DNA of 64,000 nt. It comes from Candidatus Kuenenia stuttgartensis. Its GTDB lineage: Bacteria > Planctomycetota > Planctomycetia > Pirellulales > UBA1268. Of this stretch, positions 45,699 to 53,919 are shown piece after piece; position 1 is the stretch's first letter, and each line of letters starts with the position of its first letter. A model generated the notes under the pieces. That model saw only the letters and a program-made list of their open reading frames with translations. It searched no databases and was not told the DNA's origin. The translations under genes and the position numbers were made by a program. Location of the stretch: assembly GCA_945891385.1 (NCBI GenBank), contig CAMDDJ010000015.1, forward strand, positions 1-64,000. The letters run 5' to 3'.

Positions 45699-48600
45699 TC
45701 AACCGGCCCGCCGCCGCCGGCTTGCCCAGGCACCGGCAACCGCCGCTGCCGCCACGAGCGCGAACGACGCAGGCTCGGGGACCGCCGCCACGCTTCCCAG
45801 GCTGCCAGCAGAGGGCGAGGCCGGGAAGTAATTGCCCTGCCCATAGACACCCGCCGTGTTGACGCTCACCAGATCGAAGACGTTCGTCGATCCGTCGTAA
45901 TTGAAGTCGCCCTGGTTCCAGACGCTCGCCTGGCCGGTGCCGTACTTGCCCGAACTATTGATGCTCACGAGGTCGAACACGTTGACAGCGCCGCTCAGAT
46001 CGACGTCACCGGAGGCGGCAAACGAGACTTTCGCCGAGCCGTCGCCGGCCACGACATATCCGACCGCCCGCGTGCCGCCGCTGGCCGCCGCCGTGCTCGA
46101 GGTGATGCCGGCAGCGCCGTTCCAGGCCCCGCCGTTACGGCCGGCGATGATGTCGGCCCGGAGATCGGCCGCCGAGATCCCGCCGGCTGCGATCGAGACC
46201 TGCCCCGCGCCGAGGTCGAGCCGGCCACCGCCCCCGGCCTGATCGACCGAGAGCCCGCCGACGCTCACCGTCACACGGGCATCCTGCACGAGCGACATCT
46301 GGCCCCCTGCCCCCACCGTCACCACCGGTGCCCCGGAGATCGTGCCGGCGTTGATTGCCAGCGACGTGATGCCGGTCGTGTTGTTGACGGCGAGGCTCGC
46401 GGCCGACAGCGTGCCCCCATCCACGATCACCGCCGGCGCCCGCATGGTGGTGCCGGAGGCTGCGGCCAGTGTGGCCCCGGTATCGACCGTGACGCTCGTC
46501 GCCTGGAGCCCGGCCGCGTTGGCCACCTGGAGGGTGCCGGCCGAAATCGTCGTGGGCCCGGTGTAGGCGTTCACCGCGTCGAACACGACCGTGCCGGCTC
46601 CCGTCTTGGTGACCGAGAGGGCCGACCCGATCGTCGGATACCCGGCCTGCGCCTGGGTCTGCGTGCCGGAGGGCACGTCGATCACGATCGCCGCCGGTCC
46701 GCTGCCGGGCGTGAACACGAGCTTCAGGTCGTTGCCCGCCTGGGCGACACTGAACGATCCGGAACCGAAGTCGTTGGCAAAGCCGGCGGTGCCGTTGTTC
46801 GGCCCCGTGACCACGGAGAAGGCATCGGCGGCGAAGCCCGTGATCCCGCCGCTGGCCGTGGCGATCGTCCAGGAGGCGGCCGTCGTGGAGCTGAAATTCG
46901 CCGCCGGTCCGCTCACGTCGGGGCCGGTCGAGGAGAGCGTCCAGAGGCTGATCTCGACCGGTGCGGCAGAGGTGGCCGTGATCACCAGGCCGCCCCCGAT
47001 GCTCGCGAGGTCCCAGCCGCTGCCGGCGGTGCCGCTGGCGTCGAGGAGTTGCCAGTTGTAGTTCGCGCCCCCGGCCCAGGTCATGCCCTGCGAAAACGAG
47101 AGGGTGCCCGGACTCGCCCCGGGCGACAAGGTCGCGTCGGCCGAGAGCGTCGTGCCGCCACCGACCGTGCCGACGCCGGCGAGGGTGCCGCCAGCCTGCA
47201 CCGTCACCGCTCCGGTGGCCAGGGAGTTGTCGCCGTCGACCTGGAGCGTGCCCGCCGCCACCGCGGTCGGGCCGGTGTAGAAGTTCGCCGCGGAGAGCGT
47301 GAGTTTTCCGCTTCCCGCCTTGGTGAGTCCGCCGCCGCCGCCGTCGGCAAACGATTGGTCGATCGAGATCGTCGCCCCATTGGAGTCGACCGTGGCCCCG
47401 CCGGGAAGCACGAGCAGGCTGTCGAGCCCGCCGACGAAACTGCCGCTCGAGGTTGGGCGGGCCTTGAGCGTGCCGCCGTTGAAGACGAGCGCCGTGTTCG
47501 TGCCCGTGCCCTTCGTGACCTTTGCGACCTCGAGCACGCCGCCGTCGAGATTGACCGCCGCCGACTGGGAGAATTCGGTCGCCCCGAGCACCATGCCGGC
47601 GGTCGCGGCACCGACCACCCGGCCGGTGCCGCCGATCGTGAGCGTGGCCGTGCCGTCTCGGCCGACGATGAAGTTGCCGTCGGTGCTCGTCTGGGAGAAC
47701 GTTCCACCTGACAAGGTCATACTGCCCACGCTCGCGTCGCCTTTGGCGACGAAGAATGAGCCGGCGGAGACGGTCGCCTGATCGGCCAACGTCACCGTGC
47801 CGGTGGAACCGCCCAGGTCGCCTACGTTGAAGTCGTACTGCACGCTCATCGCGGCCGTTCCGTTCATCGCGAGCGTGCCGGTGCCCGAGTTGCCGACGGC
47901 GATGTAGCCGGTCGCCGTCATGCTGCTCCCCGACTGCATGGTGAGCGTGCCGGCGCCGAGCAGTTGGTTGCCGATCTGGACCTGATCGACCACCAGCCTC
48001 GAGGTGTCGGTTGCCGTCAGGTTGCCTGTGCCCCCGTCACCGACCCGCAGCCGCCCCACCGCCGTGAGGGTGCCGGTGCCGCTCACGGTGACGGTGCCCT
48101 GGGTGCCGGACGAATTGCCGATGTTGAAGTCGCCGCCCGATCGGAACGACGACGACCCGCCGACCGTCACATTCGCCACCGAGGGGCCGATGTTGCCGAT
48201 CAGTGTCTCACCCGTGATGCTCACCGCCGAATTGTTCAGCGTGAGGGTGTGGGTTCCGGAGTTATCGACATCCCCGTAGCCCATCCGGAAGTTGCCGGCG
48301 TTGACCGCCGCCCGGGTGAAGGTAGCCGTGGTGGCGGCCGCGCCGGTCTGATGGCCCAGCGACATCCAGCCATCGAGGGTCAGGGTGGCATTGGTGACGT
48401 TGAGCGTGGCCCCCTGCTCCGGCACGTTGCCGAGCCGGAAGTCGCCTGTCATCGTGTTCACGAGCGAGGTCGGCACGGTCGTGCCGCCCGCGAAGGTCAT
48501 CGTGCCGGCCTCAACGATGAATCCGGGCCCCTCCTCGACCGCCGCGATCACGTTGGTAGCGTTCGTGCCGAGAAACCGGAGGTGGCCCGGGCCGCTCTTG

Positions 48601-51089
48601 CGGAAGCCGCCCGACTCGGCGGTCACACGGGCGTTGAAGGAGAGGGTGGTCGTCGGGCCTGCGACCTCGATCCCACCGCCGGGGCCGGCGAGCGACAGGC
48701 CACGATTGGTGGTGGCATTGCCGCCGGTGTAGGCGAGCGTGCCTCCGGCGAACACGAGGTTCGTCGGATCCGAGGAGGCGGCGCCCAGGGGGCCGGCCAC
48801 GCCGCCATTGGTGATCGTGGCGATGCTCGTCGTGCCGCCGGCCAGGCGGACGGCCCCGGTGAAGGTGTTGGCCGTGGCGATGGTCACCGTGCCAGCACCG
48901 GATTTCGTGAGGCCGCCGCTGCCGCCGATCGAGCCAGTGCCTGTGAGACTGTAGGCGAGGACATCGTTGGAGAACTGGGTCGTCACCGGCGCGACCGCCA
49001 CGTCGAGCGTGACGGCCGTGGGACCAGTCGCAGTGTCGTTGAAGATCACCGGCCCGTCGCCGTTGGCGAATGTCACCGTCGCGCCCGGGCCACTGAACGA
49101 GTCGAGCCAGTTGGCAGCCGTCGTGTTCCAGGCGGCGCTCGCACCGCCCTGCCACCGCCGCACCGGCACGCTCGACACGAGCAGGTCGATCTGGTTGGCG
49201 GCGGCGTTGTTGACCAGCGTGGCCTGCATCCCGGCCGGAAGGGTGCCGAGCGTGAAGGTGTAGGCATCGAGGCTGCCATACTTGACGAGCGGAATCGTGC
49301 CCGCGGCCGGCGCCAGCGTGGCGAAGTTGATCGTGGCCGCCGCACCTCCGGTCGTCAGGGCACCGACCACATTGAGCGGGGCGTAGCCCGGGTCGGGGTT
49401 GCCGAACGAGCCCAGGTCGATCGTGATCGCCGATCCTTGGCCGACGGAGAGGGCGGACGTCGTCAGCTGGGTGAGCGGTGCCGCGAGGCTCACCCCGAGC
49501 GTCGCATCGGCGGCGATTCCGATGCTGCCGCCACCGGCATGGGCCGTGCTCAGGGAGAGCGTGCCGGCCGCGATCTGGATCGGGCCGGTGAAGCTCCCTG
49601 GACCGGTCAGGGCAAGCGAGCCGGTGCCTTCCTTGGTGAGTCCGCCCGTACCGGCCAGTGCCTGCGGCATTGCGAGCGAGAACGCCTGGGAGTCGATCAC
49701 CGCCGTGTCATTCAAATTGACGGCGGTCACCCCGCTCATGAAGGCGGTCGAGTTGCCGGCGGCCACTAGCCGGCCGCCGTTAAAGTTGAATTCCGTGTAC
49801 GCGAAAATATCGGCAGCGGTCACCCGGGCGGCCTCGAGCCGTCCGCCGGCGTCGAGGTTGATCGTGGCGGCGAGGCTCGCCCCCAACTTCGACATCACCA
49901 CGGGACCGGCCCGCACCACCCCCGTGCCGCCGATCGAGAGCGTGCCGGTGCCGCCGTACTTACCCACGGCCAGGTCACCCCCCGTGATCTCCACGAGCCC
50001 GCCCGTGACCGACATCGTGCCCACACCCTGGCCGCCCTCACCGATCTCGATATCGCCGGTGCCGGTCTTTTGCACGAGGCCGCCGGTCATGGTGAACGTT
50101 CCCTGGCCATTCTGCCGGCCGATCGAGAGCGCGCCTCCGTCGACGGAGAGCGTGCCGGCCGAGATCGTGTAGCTGCCGATTCCGTCGACCCCGAACGCCC
50201 CGACGTTCACGCCTTCGCCGCCCGACACGTTGACGAGCCCGCCGGTCTGCACGGCTTCGCCCGTGGCCTGGTAGTCACCGAACACCAGCCGGCCACCGCC
50301 GAGTTTGTTGAAGGTGCCGCCTGAGATCACGAGCCGGCCCAGCCCGCCGCCGCCGTCGCCGCCGAAGGGCTTGCCGCCGAATTTGGTCCAGTCGTTGGTC
50401 GTGACGACGCCGCCGTCGACGAGCGTGAGCGTGCCGGTGCCGGTGCCCCCTCCCCCCTGACCGCGGCCGATTTCCATTTCGCCGGCCGAGACGGTGAGCG
50501 TGCCGGCGACGTCGATCGTGCCGGTCGACGTGCTGCCGGCGATCGTCTGGCCGACGATCAGCTTTCGGCCAGTGGCGTTGAAGACGAGTTCGCCGCCGGC
50601 TGCGATCGCGACTCGGCCATCACCGCCGACGGCATCGGCCCCACCGCCGACCAGCGCGTCACCACCGCCTGCCAGCGTGAGGGTGGTGCCGCCTCCGATC
50701 GAGAGCGTGCCGGCGCCGGGTGTCACACTGCCGGCCGTCGTGTAGCCGACGAAGGCCGGCCCGGCGACAGTCGCCGATCCTGAGCCCGCCACCGCGAGCG
50801 AGCCGGTGCCATCGCGACCAATCGCGATCTGTGGTCCCTCAACGGCCGCGCCGCCGGCGAGCGTCAGATCAGCCTGGCCGCCATTGGCGATCACGGCGAC
50901 GTCGCCCACCGTCGGCACGATGCCGCCGCTCCAGTTGGCGCCGTCGACGAACGACCCGGTCGTGGCGATCCAGGAGATCTCGGCCGCGGACCCACCGATC
51001 GGCAGGCCACCGGTCGCGATGGTGACAAGCAGCGGCATGATCCGACTGCGGAACGTCGCGGGCTGAAAGAGTGTCCGTCGGCGGAACAT
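45699..51089 (-). CDS. Giant PEP-CTERM surface protein with beta-strand repeats and dockerin-like motifs
   Basis: Protein of 1796 aa. The signal region is within the first 36 residues (ending GGSAAE). A very long Gly/Thr/Ala-rich array of beta repeats follows, including autotransporter-associated strands such as TKAGSGKLTLSAANFYTGPT and KTGAGTVVFDAVNAYTGPTT, and many FNVGDLGGSTGTVTL-like turns. Near the C-terminus two Ca2+-type motifs, DVDLSGAVNVFDLVSIN and DFNYDGSTNVFDLVSVN, resemble dockerin repeats. The end is VPEPASFALVAAAAVAGAWA plus RRRR, a PEP-CTERM tail. No barrel domain is seen, so it is not a classic autotransporter. A cell-surface structural or adhesive role is likely. GGGAGG precedes the ATG. 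Confidence 0.85.
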   Translation of the reverse strand: MFRRRTLFQPATFRSRIMPLLVTIATGGLPIGGSAAEISWIATTGSFVDGANWSGGIVPTVGDVAVIANGGQADLTLAGGAAVEGPQIAIGRDGTGSLAVAGSGSATVAGPAFVGYTTAGSVTPGAGTLSIGGGTTLTLAGGGDALVGGGADAVGGDGRVAIAAGGELVFNATGRKLIVGQTIAGSTSTGTIDVAGTLTVSAGEMEIGRGQGGGGTGTGTLTLVDGGVVTTNDWTKFGGKPFGGDGGGGLGRLVISGGTFNKLGGGRLVFGDYQATGEAVQTGGLVNVSGGEGVNVGAFGVDGIGSYTISAGTLSVDGGALSIGRQNGQGTFTMTGGLVQKTGTGDIEIGEGGQGVGTMSVTGGLVEITGGDLAVGKYGGTGTLSIGGTGVVRAGPVVMSKLGASLAATINLDAGGRLEAARVTAADIFAYTEFNFNGGRLVAAGNSTAFMSGVTAVNLNDTAVIDSQAFSLAMPQALAGTGGLTKEGTGSLALTGPGSFTGPIQIAAGTLSLSTAHAGGGSIGIAADATLGVSLAAPLTQLTTSALSVGQGSAITIDLGSFGNPDPGYAPLNVVGALTTGGAAATINFATLAPAAGTIPLVKYGSLDAYTFTLGTLPAGMQATLVNNAAANQIDLLVSSVPVRRWQGGASAAWNTTAANWLDSFSGPGATVTFANGDGPVIFNDTATGPTAVTLDVAVAPVTTQFSNDVLAYSLTGTGSIGGSGGLTKSGAGTVTIATANTFTGAVRLAGGTTSIATITNGGVAGPLGAASSDPTNLVFAGGTLAYTGGNATTNRGLSLAGPGGGIEVAGPTTTLSFNARVTAESGGFRKSGPGHLRFLGTNATNVIAAVEEGPGFIVEAGTMTFAGGTTVPTSLVNTMTGDFRLGNVPEQGATLNVTNATLTLDGWMSLGHQTGAAATTATFTRAAVNAGNFRMGYGDVDNSGTHTLTLNNSAVSITGETLIGNIGPSVANVTVGGSSSFRSGGDFNIGNSSGTQGTVTVSGTGTLTAVGRLRVGDGGTGNLTATDTSRLVVDQVQIGNQLLGAGTLTMQSGSSMTATGYIAVGNSGTGTLAMNGTAAMSVQYDFNVGDLGGSTGTVTLADQATVSAGSFFVAKGDASVGSMTLSGGTFSQTSTDGNFIVGRDGTATLTIGGTGRVVGAATAGMVLGATEFSQSAAVNLDGGVLEVAKVTKGTGTNTALVFNGGTLKARPTSSGSFVGGLDSLLVLPGGATVDSNGATISIDQSFADGGGGGLTKAGSGKLTLSAANFYTGPTAVAAGTLQVDGDNSLATGAVTVQAGGTLAGVGTVGGGTTLSADATLSPGASPGTLSFSQGMTWAGGANYNWQLLDASGTAGSGWDLASIGGGLVITATSAAPVEISLWTLSSTGPDVSGPAANFSSTTAASWTIATASGGITGFAADAFSVVTGPNNGTAGFANDFGSGSFSVAQAGNDLKLVFTPGSGPAAIVIDVPSGTQTQAQAGYPTIGSALSVTKTGAGTVVFDAVNAYTGPTTISAGTLQVANAAGLQATSVTVDTGATLAAASGTTMRAPAVIVDGGTLSAASLAVNNTTGITSLAINAGTISGAPVVTVGAGGQMSLVQDARVTVSVGGLSVDQAGGGGRLDLGAGQVSIAAGGISAADLRADIIAGRNGGAWNGAAGITSSTAAASGGTRAVGYVVAGDGSAKVSFAASGDVDLSGAVNVFDLVSINSSGKYGTGQASVWNQGDFNYDGSTNVFDLVSVNTAGVYGQGNYFPASPSAGSLGSVAAVPEPASFALVAAAAVAGAWASRRRRAG

Positions 51090-51278
51090 GGCAAGACCTC
51101 CCGAGGGAAAGAGGAGCAGCGGTGGGCCGAAGAACTCTCGGAGGCTGCTAGGCCCGCGACGTTCCCCCCATCGACTCCGACTATTTTCCAGGGCTGGGCG
51201 GCTGGCCGTCAACCGGTGAGGCCTGAGTCTTCGGGAGCGTGACGTCACCCAAGCTATCACGTCCGCAAGAGGGTACCC

Positions 51279-53237
51279 TCACTGAGCCGGAACCGGGGCC
51301 GCCTGGAAGTAGGGGATTTGCTCGAGCGCGGCGGCCATCGCCTGATAGGCGGGCTTGAACTGGCCGGCGTGCCTGAGGCCCTGCTCGACGATGCCGCGGG
51401 CCGCGGTCAGGTCGCCCGTGCGACGATACGCCTCGAAAAGCGCCTGCTCGCAGGCCACCAGGTCGGATCCTTGCAACCGCGAGCGGGCGGCCATGAGCGG
51501 CCGGAGCGAGGCCTGCCACTCCCCGCGGAGCTGGTGGAGTCGGCCGACATATCGCTCCGTGAGTCCGGTCTCGGAGAACCCTCGCTGGAGAAGAAACTCC
51601 CCCTGGGCGATCGCGGCAGCGGCGTCGTCCCGATCCGCCTCGGTGAGCGTGCTGTGGATTCGTTCCCGGCAGGCGAGCGTGAAGTACACATATTCGAGGT
51701 ACCAGGATGTGTAGTCGGGCACCTGCCGCTGAGCGAGCTCGTAGAGCGGCTCGGCATCGGCGGGCTTGTTCTCGCGGAGCAACACCCGCGCCACCATGCC
51801 CGTGAGCGGCCGCAGGCCGCCGGCGTGCGGGCGGAAGGTCTGCCACTCGCGGGCAGCCTCCAGAATCGCCGGCGGCATCGCCCGCTCGGCCCGCTCGCAC
51901 TCGGCCTGAAATCGGCGGAAGGCTTCCGGGTTTGACCGCTTCATGAACGGCACGCTGAACAGCGTGCGGAGCGTGTGGTGCACGCGGTAGGCGTCGTAGT
52001 CGTTGCTGCCGAGTTGCTCAGCGTAGGCCTGCCAGTCAGCGAGGCCCGCTACTCGGTCGGCCTCGACCCGCACCTCCGCTGGAAGCTCCTCCATCGCCTC
52101 GACGACCGCCCGGGCTACCTCGGCCTGGCCGCGGAGCGAGAGGTGCACGTGGTCGTCGAGGAGGTCCCAACTCGTGGCAGCCTCGGTCGACAGGCTACGA
52201 AACCGCTCCGCCACGTCGCAGAGCGTCGCTCTGGTTCCGGCAGCGGCTCGGCGGATCGCCTCCTCCGTGGCCGACGTCGGCCGCCAGGGCATCGTGTCCT
52301 GATCCCGGGCCGCGAGGAACGCGGCCCGGGCAGCTGTGCGATCGCCGGCGGCGGCGGCTGCTTCGGCCCGCGCGAAAGCCTCGGCAGCCGGACCGCCCTC
52401 ACCGAGCGGATGGAGTCCGGCCTCGTTGCTCGCAGTCGTGCAGACAACTGCCGGCACGCCCGCCTTGGCGACCGTGGCAAGCATCTGCGTCAGATGGGTT
52501 TCGAGGTTTCGCGCGGCTGCCGCCCGGAGCGGTGAGTCGGCCGGGATCATCGTTTGGCCGACCATCTGCTCCATCAGCGTGCGGCTCTCATCGGCCTTGC
52601 GGTGGACAAGGCCCTCGAGTGCCTGGACGATCGCCAGCCCGCGGGCCTGACGCATCAGCGGCAGAGCCCAGGTCGGCGTTGTGCCCGAGGCGTTGATCGA
52701 AGCCACGCCGTAGGCTCCGAAGAACTCGTTGTTTCCCACATAGAACACGACGAGGTCGGGCTCGAACCGCACGGCGTCGCGGACGAGATAAACGAGCGGA
52801 AAACTCGCCACCGCCGTCGTACCCAGGCTGATCACTTCCACGCGGCGATCGGGCCAGACGTCGGAGAGCATCGCCTGGAGGAAGGCAGCCAGCGAGAGAT
52901 TTCGCGGCTGGGGATACCCCTTGGCGGCCGACTCGCCCACGATGAACACCCGCACGGTGCCCGGCGGCTTGGGCATGAGGAAGTTGGTCTCCTCGGCGTA
53001 GCCCGGCCGCGTGGGGTTGGCGAAGAAGTAGGGCTTCGAGGCCGCCGGCTCGACCAGAGCGACCTGCTGACCCGACGGCAGGCTGCCGGCGATCCGCAGA
53101 AAGGGAGGGTAGCCACCCCAGCCGGCCAGCCGCAGGCCCCCCTCGACGAGGCCGAGCGCCACCAGCGGTAAGGCGAGCGTGACCACCATAAAGATGGCCC
53201 GCTTCCAGCGGGGCAGCGGTGCGACGTGCTGGTTCAT
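51279..53237 (-). CDS. Membrane-anchored SGNH/GDSL-like hydrolase with helical C-terminal region
   Basis: Protein of 652 aa. An N-terminal transmembrane helix (about 14-35) is followed by an SGNH hydrolase-type fold: GESAAKGYPQP (Ser103), YVGNNEFFGAYG (Asn169/170) and SWDLLDDHVHLSLRG (the Asp-x-x-His block). The C-terminal 250 residues are helical and look TPR-like (PADAEPLYELAQRQVPDYTS, RTGDLTAARGIVEQGLRHAG). It may esterify or de-esterify an extracytoplasmic glycan. Start codons TTG 53249, GTG 53243 and ATG 53237 are all possible; the ATG is used. It is the last gene of the carbamoylation module. Confidence 0.75.
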   Translation of the reverse strand: MNQHVAPLPRWKRAIFMVVTLALPLVALGLVEGGLRLAGWGGYPPFLRIAGSLPSGQQVALVEPAASKPYFFANPTRPGYAEETNFLMPKPPGTVRVFIVGESAAKGYPQPRNLSLAAFLQAMLSDVWPDRRVEVISLGTTAVASFPLVYLVRDAVRFEPDLVVFYVGNNEFFGAYGVASINASGTTPTWALPLMRQARGLAIVQALEGLVHRKADESRTLMEQMVGQTMIPADSPLRAAAARNLETHLTQMLATVAKAGVPAVVCTTASNEAGLHPLGEGGPAAEAFARAEAAAAAGDRTAARAAFLAARDQDTMPWRPTSATEEAIRRAAAGTRATLCDVAERFRSLSTEAATSWDLLDDHVHLSLRGQAEVARAVVEAMEELPAEVRVEADRVAGLADWQAYAEQLGSNDYDAYRVHHTLRTLFSVPFMKRSNPEAFRRFQAECERAERAMPPAILEAAREWQTFRPHAGGLRPLTGMVARVLLRENKPADAEPLYELAQRQVPDYTSWYLEYVYFTLACRERIHSTLTEADRDDAAAAIAQGEFLLQRGFSETGLTERYVGRLHQLRGEWQASLRPLMAARSRLQGSDLVACEQALFEAYRRTGDLTAARGIVEQGLRHAGQFKPAYQAMAAALEQIPYFQAAPVPAQ

Positions 53238-53270
53238 TGTCACCGACAACCTTCTCGAAACGAGGGACGG

Positions 53271-53690
53271 CTAAAAAGGACGGCTCGGGTCGTGGGACGT
53301 CTGCGGCAACGATTGCCACAGCGAAACGTCGGCTGGTGGCCGACCCAGCCTGAGCCGATCGCGGCCCACGAGCCGAGCCACCATGCCCAGCGGCGTTACG
53401 ACCAGGTAGAACACGGCGGCCAGGGCCAAGGTGCCGATCGTGGTGCCGATCAGCCAGACGATCGCCATCCACAGCCAGTAGGCGGGCAGGCCGATCCGGG
53501 TGCCGGTGCCGCCGGTGACGAGCGCGACGACGCCGAAGCCCCAGAGCCAGGGAGCGATCGCATGGCCCGCGCGAAAGATGCCCCAGTCCACGAATTGAAA
53601 CAGCGACCCCGACACGGCCAGCCCGGATGCGACGGTGAGAGCCCACCGCCGCAGGTGGGCGGGTTCGGGGTGCCAGTCGATCGTGATCAT
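53271..53690 (-). CDS. SxtJ-like membrane protein
   Basis: Protein of 139 aa with three hydrophobic segments (LTVASGLAVSGSLFQFVDWG, FGVVALVTGGTG and YWLWMAIVWLIGTTIGTLAL). The end FYLVVTPLGMVARLVGRDRL followed by a polar tail with SLWQSLP matches what I recall of the SxtJ family found with NodU-type carbamoyltransferases. Function is unknown. It lies between the DUF5989 gene and the SGNH gene, all on one strand with short gaps. Confidence 0.78.
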   Translation of the reverse strand: MITIDWHPEPAHLRRWALTVASGLAVSGSLFQFVDWGIFRAGHAIAPWLWGFGVVALVTGGTGTRIGLPAYWLWMAIVWLIGTTIGTLALAAVFYLVVTPLGMVARLVGRDRLRLGRPPADVSLWQSLPQTSHDPSRPF

Positions 53691-53734
53691 GAAAAGCAGT
53701 TACCCCCGCGGGAACCGAGCAGCAGGGTCGGCCA

Positions 53735-53890
53735 TCAGAAGAGCGTGTAGATCAGCGGTGCGGCCTGGGTTCCACCCAGGATGATGAGCACGCCAGCCAG
53801 GAGCAGGACGACGATGATCGGCGCGAGCATCCAGGCCCTGTTGGTGAGCACATAGTCGTAGAGTTCGGTCAGAAAGGAGCGACGCCGCAT
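53735..53890 (-). CDS. DUF5989-type small membrane protein (SxtK-like)
   Basis: Protein of 51 aa: MRRRSFLTELYDYVLTNRAW, one membrane helix (APIIVVLLLAGVLIILGG) and a short end with APLIYTLF. It fits the DUF5989 family of tiny proteins placed between carbamoyltransferase and SxtJ genes; the saxitoxin-cluster protein SxtK is of similar size. It was found by translating the gap of the module. Its ATG is 29 nt after the carbamoyltransferase stop and its stop is 44 nt before the SxtJ-like start. Function is unknown; a membrane tether or adaptor is a guess. Confidence 0.85.
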   Translation of the reverse strand: MRRRSFLTELYDYVLTNRAWMLAPIIVVLLLAGVLIILGGTQAAPLIYTLF

Positions 53891-53919
53891 GATGGTGTCT
53901 CCCGACGTGGCGTGATGAG

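Noticed and set aside
47964..49769. 601-codon plus-strand open frame inside the giant PEP-CTERM gene.
   Set aside because: It is antisense to the repeat-rich gene and reads as Arg/Gly/His-rich low-complexity protein.
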